Shown here: positions 34,500-46,082 of the stretch, in pieces
Position numbering within the stretch: the stretch's first letter is position 1
How the letters are laid out: every line of letters starts with the position of its first letter
Assembly: GCF_019320115.1 (NCBI RefSeq)
Contig: NC_089593.1
Location: 36,837,835-36,901,834, forward strand
DNA length: 64,000 bases
Source: Miscanthus floridulus
Lineage: Eukaryota; Streptophyta; Magnoliopsida; Poales; Poaceae
Direction: 5' to 3'
Notes under the pieces: generated by a model
The model's database searches: none
The model's input: only the letters and a program-made list of their open reading frames with translations
Told to the model about the DNA's origin: nothing
Program-made: the position numbers and the translations under genes

Positions 34500-36005
34500 C
34501 GATTATATCCAAGAGCAGAAACTACTGGCCAAAAAAGGAGAAGCCGCTCAAGTCGTCCGCAGGAGCAAAAACTATGTCATAGTTGGAGACAAGCTCTACC
34601 AATGTGGTGCATCCTTGGGTGTCCACCTCAAGTGTATTTCAGCAGATGAAGGCAAGGCAATACTCGAAGAGATCCATTCAGGCTGCTGCGGCAATCATGC
34701 CACATCTAGGACTTTAGTCGGCAAAGCCTTTTGATTCGAGTACTACTAGCCAAGTGCGCTAAAAGATGTTGAGAATCTAGTCAGACATTGCAAGGGTTGC
34801 TAGAAATTACCGGCCAAAAAAAGGAGAAGTCGCTCAAGTCATCCGTAGGAGCAAAAACTATGTCATAGTTGGAGACAAGCTCTACCGACGTGGTGCATCC
34901 TTGGGTGTCCACCTCAAGTGTATTTCAGCAGATGAAGGCAAGGCAATCCTCGAAGAGATCCATTCAGGCTGTTGCGGCAATCATGCCACCTCTAGGACTT
35001 TAGTTGGCAAAGCCTTTTGATCCGGGTACTACTAGCCAAGTGAGTAAAAGATGCTGAAAATCTAGTCAGACATTGCAAGGGTTGCCAATTTTTCACAAGA
35101 CAGGCTCATGTCCTGGCTCATAACCTCATCAGTATCCCTCCATCATGGTCATTTTCATGCTGGGGCTTGACATGGTTGGACCACTCAAACGAGCTAAAGG
35201 TGGTTTTGAGTACATTTATGTTGCCATCGACAAGTTCACCAAGTGGATTGAATACAAGCCGCTTGTTAAGATCGGTTTAGCCAAGGCAGTCGAGTTCATA
35301 CAGGATATTATGCATCGCTTTGGCATGGCCAATTGGATTATCATAGATCTGGGTTCTCCCTTCACAACTGTCAAGTTCAGGAGCTAGGCACAAGATTGCA
35401 GCATCAGTATTGACTATGCCTCCGTTGCCCACCTGCAAGCTAATGGACAGGTTGAGCGAGCTAACGGCCTTATACTAGCCAGACTCAAGCCGCGATTGTA
35501 CGATGATCTCAAGGACTATGGTTCTAAGTGGATAGATGAGCTACCTAAAGTGGTTTGGGTGCTACACACATAGGTCAGTAGGGTGATAGAGTACTCCCCT
35601 TTCTTTCTTGTGTATGGTTCTAAAGCTGTACTACCTGCAGATCTAATTTGGAACTCACCAAGGATAGAGTAGTACAATGAAGGAGAAGCAGAGCATACTC
35701 GGTGGCTCGAGCTGGATAGCATAGAAGAAGTTAGAATTAATGCTACCCTTGAGTCAGCCCGATACCTTCAGAGTGTGAGCCATCACTATGACAAAAGTGT
35801 TCAGCCTCTTACTTTTCAAGTCAGAGATCTCATCCTTCGTCGCATCCAAAAGTCTGATGGTCGACATAAACTGCTTAGCCCCTAGGAGGGTCCCTTCATT
35901 GTCTCTAAAGTTACTCGACCGGGTTCTTTCAAGTTTATGACAGAAAGTGGTGATCCAGTCAAAAACTCATGGCACATTGATCAGCTTCAAAGATTTTATG
36001 CCTAG
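34500..36005 (+). pseudogene. Integrase of the Tat-type element, with internal duplication
   Basis: The zinc-binding part (IHSGCCGNHA ... RHCKGC) is present twice because of a tandem duplication at 34527-35095. The core follows with GLDMVGPLKRAKGGFEYIYVA and FTKWIEYKPL, then a DLGSPFTT segment where DNGTQF is usual, so the second catalytic Asp region is altered. The C-terminal part (SVSHHYDKSV, RDLILRR, GPFIVSKV) ends near 36005. Stops throughout make it inactive. Confidence 0.75.
34527..35095 (+). repeat. Tandem duplication in the integrase coding region
   Basis: A unit of about 285 bp starting GGCCAAAAAAGGAGAAG and ending at GCAAGGGTTGC occurs at about 34527-34811 and 34812-35095. The copies are highly similar and the junction duplicates the integrase zinc-finger segment. 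Confidence 0.85.
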
Positions 36006-36185
36006 TAGTGATTTTCTAGTTATCTAGTAGATTTAGTTTCATGCTTGTGTAATTCAGGTTCCTAGTTAATATAATAATAAAAGTCATACATTTTTCGCTA
36101 GATTGAAATTGTCTCTTACTTAACCAACGAGGTACACAGCCTAACGGTTATTCACACCTTACCCGGGTAATCATACTACCCCTCT

Positions 36186-36303
36186 ATGAGATACATCGGC
36201 AACCCGCGCTGGTATACATCTCTGACTTAAATGTCACCTCTTTCATGAGATACACTGGCTACCCACACTGGTATACGTCTTTGACTTTTAAAGTCACCTA
36301 AAC
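36186..36303. repeat. Two-copy 59-bp tandem repeat after pol
   Basis: Units beginning ATGAGATACATCGGC and ATGAGATACACTGGC both continue through CTGGTATAC-TCT-TGACTT and GTCACCT. They lie between pol and the end of the antisense gene. Confidence 0.8.
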
Positions 36304-36730
36304 AGGGATTGCTGACTACTTAGTTGGCTCACATCTCTACAGCTAAGTATTTTGTCGCACCCACGACATCTAGCCCTACGCTAACACATGTCATCCCGGA
36401 ATGGATTTCTCTGGAAGAAGGCGACTGACTTGTCCTTCTAGCATGTGAGCCTCAAAGAAGACAGTCATCAAGGTCCCTTGATTATAAGAGCTTGAGCACT
36501 TCACGTCGACATTAAAGTTGCACATGGTTATTACAACTGTCCCAACTATGCCGACTATTCGATAAACCGTGTTAGGTGCCTGAGTAGCCCAACAAGACGT
36601 ATCACATCTGAAACTAACAGGCTAAGTTTTTCATTAAACTAACAGCCTATGGAAGCAAAATAACATTGTTTCTTACAAATGTGCCTACCCGGTACATAGA
36701 CTTAACAAGTTTTTATAGACTTACACAAGC

Positions 36731-39700
36731 TTATTCATCAGGCTTCTCCATCCGTAGGTCTAAGTCTTTGGCAAATGTGGTGGCCAACCCATCGAGTTCT
36801 TCTTCAGCTCTCTCCATGACAGCTAAGTGATCTTCACTGTCATATTCCACCGTCACTTGATGGAGATCCATAGCTGGATAGAGTACTCAGAGTGTACCGA
36901 GTACACTCCAAACGTAGACTTTGGTGGCTCCTTGTACGTAGCCTTCAAACTGGCTAGGGATCTGCTTCACTATATCCACCCACCTTCTGTCGTCATCTTC
37001 TAGAGTACGAAAAAGGAGGGCGAGTGTCTTCATAGCTTCCTAGAGTGTGTTGAGTTCTGCCTGCATGCTCTCCAGCTGGGTCTTCATGTCCGTCACTAAT
37101 TTTAGAGCCCGCATCAGATCGTGATTAGCTCCATGTTTATTAGTTTAGCTCAAACGAGTTCTTCACTCACTCATTCTATTACCTCTTCAGTTTGGTTGTG
37201 CTTGGTTCTCAGGGCTTCATTTAGCTCCTTCACCTCACTTTCTAGCCATTGGGTTTTAACCTGCTCATTTGCAAAGAGGGATACATGTGATCATTATCAT
37301 GGTCACTGACTACTACATCCAAGAACCATAGGGAAGACATACAGTTCTCTCACCTTTTAACTTGGTATCAAAGAGCTCGGCCTTCTTCATCATCTTCAAC
37401 AAAGAGTCGAAGGCATCATTCTTCCTCGTCTCGGTGGTTGTCTTTTGGCGCTCAGCTTCACTAATATGAGAACAGAGGATGCAGAGAGTATCCTCATGGT
37501 GATCCTATGTGGACTTACATTCTGCTTCCTTCATGGCCTGCTCCTCCTTCAGCTTGATGAGCTCTGCCTTGACTTCTTGAACTTTAGCGGAGGCCTTTAG
37601 TTGTGCGTCCTAGGCATACGACTGCTTCAAGGATTAGAACTTAGAAAATACCAACAACAAGAAATAGCATGGTACAATACATACCCTCAGCTAGCCATCA
37701 AAGATAGAGGCCTGGTTTAACAAATCGGACCAAGACTTCATCAACCCAGCAAACTCCGGACTATACATCTAGAGTTGGGTACCCGGTCCGGTGACCGGGA
37801 TGACTTCTTCCCCTTTAGCCAGCCAGGTACTCGTCGTCACCACGTCTAGAGCAGGTGCACTCAGAGTAGTAGTACTCATGCTTGCTCTAGCACTCTACCC
37901 ATCTTCACTAGCAGCGGCTTCGGTTGGCTTCAGTCTTGGTAATGGGTCTGCTTCATCATCTACGGTTGGTGCTATCTCTGGCCATGGCCCCTCCACAGAG
38001 TCTACAACACTTGGTTGAGTAGGTGGCTCTACTTCATCCTCAGTGCTCATTGGACTCTATGGCTACGGCACCTCAGAGGCTTTGGGTGGAGACACAGGCT
38101 CGCTTGCTAGGCCTCTTTCCATCCGGTCGCCTTCAACATCTAGGTTTATTTCAACCAAGGCTTCTTCACTCTGCGCCCAGGTACTCGGTGTTTTTTGTAC
38201 CCTAACAATTGCAGAGTCAGTCGCTGTTCTTGGGATGTTGCAAGAATTCAAGAGAAAGCTTCAACACTTACTTGGTGGAAGATCTCTTCTTTAGGGTGGG
38301 TCTACCTAGCGTTATACCGCTAGATGACCAATCCAGTTTCAGACTTGACACTGGAGCCAACAATATTGAGTCATCCTAGTGACTTGTGAAGTCTGCATCT
38401 TGTTCGGGTTCATCCCTGTCACCTTGAATTGGCACTTGGGTGCTTATCAAGTCCGGCGGCAGCATCCTATCAAAACTGATTCAACATCGTCCAGTATATC
38501 ATTGATAAAGTTTAGTACAGAATTCTATTCGGAAACATACTTACTGCCTGACAGAAAATGACGTGTCCTCTTCTTCTGCCTCTAGCTCTTCATCAACAGT
38601 TTCACGAGCTGCAACTGATTTAAGATTGGATTCAAAATACGTTAACTTTTAGGCTGCATAAAGATGTCAGATTACTCTTACCTGTTCTTAATGTGCCAGC
38701 TTGGCAAGGCCTATTGGGCACTATCCCACTCACACTAGCGGCGACATCGGCCTCCAATGATCTTTTTTTTGCTAGTGGTTCCCTGCCTTGCACTTGGGTT
38801 AGCCTAGACTATGAAGTTGTCCGGGTTCCCTTCTGAATCACTCTTGGCTTCTTGGTTTATAGGAATGGCGAAGGCGATGCTTCCTCTATCTGCCCTAGCA
38901 GACACTGCCCCACTTCCACCAACTCCTCCAAAGTTGGCACATGGAGGCAGAGAGGGCAAGTCATTGAAGTTGTGCGCCAAATGTTGCACCAATGAGCAAC
39001 GTTTCATACGTGACTTTCCACAATGACAATTTACTTAAGAATTACATGTGTCAGCCTACTTATAGCAGCTGGTGGATGATCGTGGTCTCGCTCTTGGTAC
39101 TAGTACGACATTACTGATACCCCATGGAGTGTGTCCTGAACTCTCGCTAGGACTTCATCCTCCGACAATTCTTCATTCGTCACTCGGGCAGGGTCTTCTA
39201 GCCCAATGTACTCGAAGCCATAATGCACCCTCTCCTAGAGCAGCTGCACCCGGCGCCTAATAAAGCTGGTGACTACTCCAACTCCATTTAGGCCCTGACC
39301 GTTCATAGCTTAGAACTATTTGAGGAGTGGATGGATTCCTTCAAGCTCCGTCGCATCCACAGTTTGCTTGTTCCAGTGGGCATTGGGCACTGGTGCGGTG
39401 TTGCTGTGTACCTCCAGCGGTGGCCACATATTCCCCGTGTAAAACCACTCGGTCCTCTAGTTCTTCACAGAATCGACCAAGGTGTAGTGGAGATATTCAT
39501 TTTTCTTCCCCAACTAGAATTGAATACCGATGCCCCCCAAAACACTAGGATTTGCCACGTCTGGATGCAGTTTCAGCTTAAAGAAATAGCGAAACAAAGT
39601 GATGGAGGGGGGATACCAAGGAAAGTTTCACAAAGATGGACACAGATCGACAAATACAAGATGGGTTCAGATGGTTCAGGGTTATGCCATAGTAGTACAA

Positions 39701-39992
39701 AAACCCATGCAGAAATGGACAAGCTGGCAACCCTAGCCCGTGCTAGATGAACGACATAAAGAGAACAATCTCACCCGACTCAAGGTTTGGAATACGGTGC
39801 TCTCTAGGCGCTTTCCATTCGTTAGGCTTCTGGTCCTGGCAAGTAGCCCTGGTCATGGAGCTTCTAGAGGTGCTTCGGCTTCATGCTCGGCGCTGACCAG
39901 ATCTAGGCAGTGGTGGCCATATCCGGCACTTCTAGTGCCCTCTTCTCGACAGTCTTCTTGGTGGTGATGCTCAAGTTCTTGCCCTTACCCAT
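36731..39992 (-). pseudogene. Antisense gene of the Tat-type element (Transposase_28-like N-terminus)
   Basis: It is read on the minus strand, opposite to gag-pol. From an ATG at 39992-39990 it encodes MGKGKNLSITTKK, then a conserved domain in two frames with HGLGLPACPFLHGFLYYYG, VHLCETFLGIPP and LFRYFFKLKLHPDVANPSV. These match my recollection of the grass 'putative gypsy type transposon' domain (Pfam Transposase_28). Further on are an acidic Pro/Glu-rich region (PPKASEVP, EDEVEPPTQPS) and a long Glu/Lys-rich likely coiled coil, ending AVMERAEEELDGLATTFAKD and a TAA at 36733-36731. A strong GTAAGT donor near 38544 suggests introns. Frameshifts and stops show this copy is decayed. Its function in such elements is unknown to me. 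Confidence 0.72.
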
Positions 39993-40115
39993 CAAGCAGA
40001 GTTTTTTATAGATCTAGGGTTTGTGAGAGCAAGATTGCAAAGCGCCCATAGTCGCTCGGGGGCTAAGGCCAAAAGAGAATGGAGCAGGGGGAGATAATGC
40101 TCAGGAACAATTCTC

Positions 40116-40123
40116 TTTTTATA
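40116..40123 (-). promoter_or_regulatory. TATA box of the antisense gene
   Basis: TATAAAAA on the minus strand lies about 124 bases before the antisense ATG at 39992, with a leader containing CCCCCGAGCGAC in between. It supports independent transcription of the antisense gene. Confidence 0.6.
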
Positions 40124-40129
40124 CAGGAT

Positions 40130-41609
40130 GTACACCATGATATGGCCCGATAATCACGCCAACGGGTGTGGCGTTTTGGTTCCCCTTCCATTTTAATGCG
40201 GTTGCGTAGTTTGAAACGATGGCTACACGCCTTTTCATGATTTCAGAGGCGTCAAGTGCTCAGATTTATCCTTTGAGTTTACACCTACCGGGTACCTACC
40301 ACGATATGACCATTGACTACATGGCCACATCATGATGTACTCGGACGGTTCATGCAGTACTCAGATAACTGCTCGATAAAATGAGTTAAAGTGACACAAT
40401 ACTTGGATGAAGAATTTTTTCAACAACAGTTCTCCGGATACTGGGTTGGACACTTTACAAGCTTCTGACTAATCGGTTTTAGTGACCATTTTCACAAATC
40501 AAAGCTCCTAGTTACTACTTGGCAGGACACATCCAACTCGCTACCATAGTTTTCATTGTGACAACACAGTGCATCCAAGACTGCTGTCAGTGTACAAAAC
40601 TTCCTGGTCTACCGGTTTGTGCAGCAACAACGCTTCTTCTGGGATCTGTCTACCCAAGCCGACTTCACTACCACCACTCGGACCAACAGCTAATCGCCAA
40701 TGGACAGACGTCGACAGGCACGCTCGAAGAACTGACATGGGACTGCTGGATGAGGGAACATGTCTCTCATCACAAGGCTTCTTCTACCTGCCTTGCCAGA
40801 CTATTCTGTTTTGCACCACTGTGAGACTAGCCTGCTTCTAGTCTCTATCACAAGACTTCTTCTAACTACAATATGATCTACTACTCCTACCAACAATGCC
40901 CAGGGGCTGCTCTACTTCACACACCACCATATTCACTGGCTACAGACTCAGAGTTACTTTGCTATTACTCAACTGCTATGCAGGAGTTCGCCAGGAGGGT
41001 TTTTATAGGCAAAACAAGGTGTTCATAGACCGTGTTCATGAACAGTAGAGCCGACAGTTCCCGCTGCTTAGTATGGGTCTATTTACTATGCTACAAGGGT
41101 ACAGTGGTCTCCCACTACACCTTTCAGTGCATCAGGACAGCACGCGTGAAGCTACAGTATACTCGGGTGGCATATTCGGGGCATATACTACTCTCACGAC
41201 CGCTTGCATTTACTCTTCACGGGCATTGAACATTGCCTCACCTACTTTCTGACAAGTAGTCAGGCAATAATTGCACTGGCATCCTTGAGTATATTCTTTT
41301 CAGATCCTAGCGCCGACTACTAACTTGGACATAGGCTTGGGGGCTACTGGATACATATCCTCAGAGGATGATTTTTATTCTTTTTCAAGAATTTGGAGGA
41401 AAAACCCTCCAACTCTTTGTTTCAAACAGCAAGAGGCTCGGGGGCTACACTCAGTGAGTGCACTTTTCAGTAAAGTGCACATCACCTAGAGTTCTCAAGA
41501 GCATTCCCTGGTTTCTCTATAGAAAGCACTCGGACAATACTTATTTCTACTCAGCAAGACCCAAAGGAACAAGAAGGCTTCCAAGTTCAACCATGAAACA
41601 CTCGGGGCT
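40130..41609. other. Long 3' region before the right LTR
   Basis: No gene. It includes short repeated phrases GGCTTGGGGGCTAC and GGCTCGGGGGCTACAC near 41330 and 41432, common before the 3' LTR of grass Tat-type elements. The polypurine-like ACTCGGGGCT at 41600-41609 directly precedes the right LTR. Confidence 0.6.
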
Positions 41610-42062
41610 TGTCGATGCAGGACCCTAGGGGTTCCCTATCGGGTCGACTTCTACGCTGGGCCTATGGCTGGCCCATGGTCTGTTTGAAGGACACGGTGCA
41701 AGGAGGCGTGGACTTCAAGCCATCAAGGACAGACGTAGTCAGCTTACTTGGAAAGCAAGATTCTGTAATAGAATTAGGACTCTTCTGTTGTAACCGGCTA
41801 GGACTAGAAACGCACATTTGCCCTCTCTCCCTATATAAAGAGAGGCACGGTGCACCCCCTTTACCCTAACAATCATACAATCAATCCAACGTAAAAGGCT
41901 TACGCCGACTAGACGTAAAGGCTATTACTCGATTACGAGGGCCCGAACCAGTATAAATCGCCGTCTCTTTGCATTCACCGTCGAGTTTCTGAGTTCGTCA
42001 ATGCCCACCAAATACCATCCCGGGTACTCCCATGACGGGTTGCTGGTCATCAAACACCAACA
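41610..42062 (+). mobile_element. Right LTR of the Tat-type element
   Basis: A 453-bp LTR starts TGTCGATGCAGG and ends AACACCAACA, with TATATAAAG at 41832-41840. From 41656 it matches the left LTR with scattered differences. The intact start shows how much is missing from the left LTR. Confidence 0.85.
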
Positions 42063-43150
42063 AGCACCTAAAGTAAAAGTCGTATCAAACATGCCCGTAC
42101 TAGAGGCAGGCCACCTAAGCCGTCCTACTTCTAAATATAACTAAAAAGGTTAAGTTATAAGTTAAATATTTTTCACATATATTGACGTGCTACATAGAAA
42201 TTATAAGCCAAACCTTGGACCCTAAAGAGTGAAGGAATATTTTCTTGTGACATATATAGAGCTTATCAACATCTAATATCCAACTTGGATCACTATTATT
42301 TCTTCCAAGTGCTTTCAAACAACTCCCTTGTTATTATAGTCTTCACTTTGTGATACCTCCAAATATTGTCACTCTTTTTGCTTCAAATGTTGATTGACAA
42401 CACCTCATGCTTCACTGGTCGTTTCAACAGCTCTGACATGCAAGGTGTGTGCAGTAGCCCTCTCTGTCGGTCCGACGATGAGTGGGGGAAAAGCTATACC
42501 GCCGCATCTTCCGCAAAACCTCCAACTACAGAACAACTTGTGGTTGTCGTTCTCTCTGAGGCATGTACCATGAATTGTTTTCCAGCATATTCTCAGTCCC
42601 TAGATGACTGTTGTTTTGGATTTTGGTGACGTGAGTTTGATTATATTTGTACAAAATACATGTAGCATTTGTATCTCCAAATAAATCTATTATGAAAAAT
42701 ATATTCAATGATTTTTCTAATGATATTAATTATGTACTATAAAGATTAATATTTTTTAATATAAAATTAGTCAAAGTTATTTCTTGAAAAACGAGGACGA
42801 CAGTTATTACCTGGATAAATTCACGTGGTTCAGTTGTAGCTCAGAGGGATTTCAATGTCACGAGAGAGGCACCAGCCGCTAAGTGTCCCAGCATACAAGG
42901 GACTCAACCAAACTCACTTGCTCTCTCTAGTTAAGATGTAATCCCTCAGTATGATGTAATCTCTTCTTTTTCTTCTTCGTTTGTCTTCAGCATCTTCCTC
43001 CCCACTGCACCTTTCTCCACCACCACCTTCTGCAGCGTAATCTTCCGTACCATCATGCATCATGACAAAATGAGCAGTGTCATCTTCCCTTACTTCTTGT
43101 GCAATCCCTTCCTAGTTGCTTGTTTCTGTATGTCTCTCACCATGATGATC
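42063..43150. other. Unassigned region with one 87-codon frame
   Basis: The frame at 42366-42629 encodes a Cys- and Ser-rich peptide (SSPLCRSDDEWGKSYTAASS) that I do not recognise. It may be an exon or chance. Nearby 42640-42780 is very AT-rich. From about 42830 leftover coding on the minus strand may belong to the CACTA element to the right. Confidence 0.35.
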
Positions 43151-43339
43151 TCAAATCATGTAGTTTTTCATGAAACCCCTTCTTACTATATGATTCTGAC
43201 AGTCACAACAGGCGGGACAATATATATCCTTTGTCAACTTAATCAAAGCGTGTCTTTTAGCGGCTTCAATGAAACCATTCACATCTTGTATGTATGAGGC
43301 TTCATGTCCTCGTTTCGTGTACATCCATGACCTATCCAT
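43151..43339 (-). pseudogene. CACTA TNP2 N-terminal fragment, minus strand
   Basis: The minus-strand frame starts MDRSWMYTKRGHEASYIQ and includes a FIEAAKRHA segment, CPACCDCQN and VRRGFMKNYMI, the transposase-associated domain at the start of TNP2 proteins. The second Cys motif is altered (CPACCDC instead of CPCxxC). Coding degrades immediately after. It belongs to the element whose terminus is at 44189. Confidence 0.75.
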
Positions 43340-44189
43340 ATGTGGTCTCGGAAGAGAAAAGGTATATTTGCATCAAGATATTATTCACATGTAACTGGTA
43401 AAGGAATTGACTTATTTGTTTGGTATAAATATTATTCTAGACCAAGACTTAGACCTAGAGATTAAAAAATGATCTAAAAAAGCTGTGAACCAATAATGAC
43501 AAAGTAAATATACAAATTAACTAGAGTTGATGTGAGCCAAAGTTGGGCAAAAACATTAGTCTAAATTGCTAGCAAAAATAAAAAAATATCAGACATCATG
43601 TCTCCCTAGATCTAGATCTATATGACAACAAAAATTAGTGAAAGAAATGTATAGGTAAAATTTGAAAATATTTTAGGGCTGGCACAAACTCACCTCTCAA
43701 ACCTAACTCCTTCAAAGGCTCAAAGGGCAAAACCTCCCCCCTCTTTTTTTTTGCAATTTCTAAAACTCAATAATGGCATGAACAGCTACAGTCATGCATG
43801 GCAAGCTACAATCACGAGGAGAAAGAAGGGTACATGTAGGGAGTTATTTTTAGGGCTGGTCAACTAAGAGCACGGTTCTCTGTAAATAGTTTATGCGGTT
43901 CTCCTATTAATACAACCGTCCCTGACAATCTGGTTATTCTAAAGACGGTTCGGTAAGGACATCTGTCCGTACAAATCATATTTTCAGGGGAATTTTCTTT
44001 AAGGAAACTTCCCCTAGAAATGGATACGTCTCTAGGTGCGGTTTTCTTAACATAGCCGCCCCTAAAAATTGATTTTCAGCAACAATTCATTAGCTACAGT
44101 ACTCCCCACCAAGGTGAAAGGCAGTTTCCTAAGTTGTCCTCTTCTATTAGAAATGGGAGCCGACTGTAAAATTTATTTATGTACTAGTG
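43340..44189 (-). mobile_element. 5' terminus of a minus-strand CACTA element
   Basis: Read on the minus strand from 44189 the sequence starts CACTAGTACATAAATAAA, a CACTA terminus, and is followed by GC-richer subterminal repeats with GGCGGCTATG, GCGGTT and AACCGTC-type motifs (43870-44110). The TNP2 start lies 850 bases inside, a normal distance. No opposite end was found to the left, so the element is probably truncated. Confidence 0.7.
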
Positions 44190-44413
44190 TGTGTTGTAGC
44201 TAGAAGATGGTGAGATAGCCCTCTAGCCTACGTAATCCACTATATTTGGAACAGTTCATGCTTTCCTAGATACATGGTTTATATTAATTATATATCTAGA
44301 CAAAACATATATTTAGGTGCATAATAAAAGTTAGAAAAGTCAAGAGCAACTTAAAATTTTAGAAAGAGGGAGTATACATTCGTGAAGTTTGGCTAACTAG
44401 CTAGAGCAACCAC

Positions 44414-44421
44414 TATAAATA
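44414..44421 (+). promoter_or_regulatory. TATA box of the jacalin-related lectin gene
   Basis: TATAAATA lies 95 bases before the intron-bounded first exon and ATG at 44516, in a C-rich downstream context typical of a short plant leader. It is only 225 bases from the CACTA terminus at 44189. Confidence 0.75.
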
Positions 44422-44515
44422 CACGCCCTGCTTCCTTCCATCCTCCGCACAGGCACAACACCGGCCACAAGAAACCAAGTAGACAAGCCACATTTCCGCC
44501 CTGCGACCACTCGTC

Positions 44516-45567
44516 ATGGCTGCAGAGGTACACATACACCACATGGCATGCTCAGTCGCCTAACGCTGGGCATACGCAGATTGCAAATGTATATTGTTGT
44601 GTCATCTACTGCATAATAAAATAAAATGTTCATTAAAGACAAAATCTTTCTAATCTGCAGACCCTTCCCGTCAAGGTTGGACCATGGGGCGGCAGTGGCG
44701 GGACTGCATTTGATGCCACAGAGCCACCCAAGCGTCTGGAAAGCGTGGCGTTTCAGGCTGGCTTAGTCATCAATTCATTTGGTTTCACCTATGATGATAT
44801 TGCAGGCCAGAAGCACACTGTTGGCCCATTTGGCCGTAGCGGCGGTGGGCAGCCTACTACGGTGAGTGAACTCTAACTGAACTTTGTATGATCTCATTTT
44901 CCAATGCAAGCAAAGCTGGTGTTTTTATTGTTCTATGTATCTAATCTAATCATACAAAGGAGTGCATACTATACTAACCAGTCATGGTTCTTTCTTCTTA
45001 CCCCCTCTAATCCCCGTGCAGATCCAGGTTGCACCGACCGAGTATGTGAAGAAATTCTCTGGATCAATTGCTCGCACCAACCGAACATGGGTGGTGACGT
45101 ACCTCGAGATTGAAACGAACTTAGAAACCTATGAGATATCGGACAGTGGCTCTCCTTTTGCCATATCTCTGCCAGGGGCAGGAAAGGACTCCCCTATTGG
45201 CATCATTCTGCCAGAGACGCAGACTCCTTTCAGCATCCCTGTGCCACAGGGCACTAGCATCGTGGGATTCTTCGGACGCGCGGAGGACAGCCTCGATGCC
45301 ATTGGCGTTTATGTAAAATCGTCTAGATTTCTACACTCAGACGACGACGCAGCAGAAGATACCTCGAGTAGCCAAGGCAGTTATCCACTCCTCTCCGACG
45401 TAGATGTACTTGATCTGCATATACTAATATTCATTTCCCAGCTTGTCCTCCTTGCTTGCATCGTCTATGAAATTCGTTCAATTCGGCTATGGATATATTT
45501 GTTCTTGTGTTCCTTCTGTACATATGCATATATAATGTTGCACACCTCCTATATCTCAAGCGCCTGA
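44516..45567 (+). CDS. Jacalin-related lectin with C-terminal hydrophobic tail
   Basis: Three exons (44516-44527, 44661-44861, 45022-45567) joined by GT-AG introns give 252 residues. A tiny first exon (MAAE) is followed by a jacalin fold at about 5-170: VKVGPWGGSGGTAFD near the start, INSFGFTYDD in the middle and GFFGRAEDSLDAIGVYVK at the end, containing the GxxxxLD-type sugar-binding loop. The lectins bind mannose or galactose and often respond to stress. About 80 residues follow where grass single-domain lectins normally stop: an acidic linker (SDDDAAEDTSSSQ), then two hydrophobic stretches near 203-221 and 226-244. No signal peptide is visible. The tail could be a real membrane anchor or translated former 3'UTR. 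Confidence 0.85.
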
Positions 45568-45754
45568 CATCCAGTGGATGCTCAGGCGCTGCCGCTCCCT
45601 CATTCTGCCCCCTCTCCCCTCCGGCGGCGACAGCGGCGGCTCCTTCCCAACGCGCCCCGCACCCCGCTCCCACGTGCTCCTCCGGTGGCTCCTCCTCCTC
45701 CTCTGTCCCCTCCGGCAGCGGCGGCGGCACCAGTGAGGTAGGCCCCCTCCACCT
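45568..45754 (+). other. GC-rich 3' flank of the lectin gene
   Basis: A short GC-rich segment with GGCGGCGACAGCGGCGG and CTCCTCCTCC runs, probably low-complexity sequence between the lectin 3' end and the CACTA terminus. Frames on both strands are chance. Confidence 0.45.
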
Positions 45755-46082
45755 CACTAGTACACTGGTGATTTCTCTTGGCGCCACCCTTTTTTTTCAC
45801 TGGCGGTTGGGAAAGAGGCGGCACCAGTAGAGAGAAATATGTGGGCCAGCCTCAAGGACCGCCTGTGTAAAAGCCTTTACACTGGCGATTCATGTAAGAA
45901 AACCGCCAGTGTTAATGGCCTGTTTACACTGGCGGTTTGCATTAGCCAACTGTCAGTGTAAAGCTCATTTACATTGGCGGCTTACTTACATAAACGGTCA
46001 GTGTAAATAGACATTTACACTGGTGGTTGAACTATATGAACCGCCTGTGATACTCATTTTCAGTGGCGTTTTTTATGTGAAC
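45755..46082 (+). mobile_element. Left terminus and subterminal repeats of a CACTA element
   Basis: The end reads CACTAGTACACTGGTGATTT. Five or more copies of TTTACACTGGCGGTT or its inverse AACCGCCAGTGTAAA follow up to about 46070. This begins the element that holds the TNP2 pseudogene at 46083-61260. The matching right terminus was not found in the window. Confidence 0.85.

Larger units (their letters stand above)
29036..42062 (+). mobile_element. Tat-lineage Ty3/gypsy retrotransposon, defective
   Basis: This 13-kb element contains a 5'-truncated left LTR, a primer-binding site, broken gag and pol in the order PR-RT-RNaseH-second RNase H-IN, a long 3' region carrying an antisense gene, and a complete right LTR. 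The second RNase H domain after the first and the long post-pol region are known traits of the Tat lineage (RIRE2-type elements in grasses). No target duplication can be checked because the left end is truncated. Many stops and frameshifts show it is inactive. Confidence 0.85.

Noticed and set aside
36186..36303. Satellite-like array after pol
   Set aside because: Only two 59-bp units exist; it is a local duplication inside a retrotransposon.
39327..39750. Plus-strand frames of 73 and 139 codons in the Tat-type element
   Set aside because: They are the opposite strand of the antisense gene's conserved N-terminal domain and carry no motif themselves.
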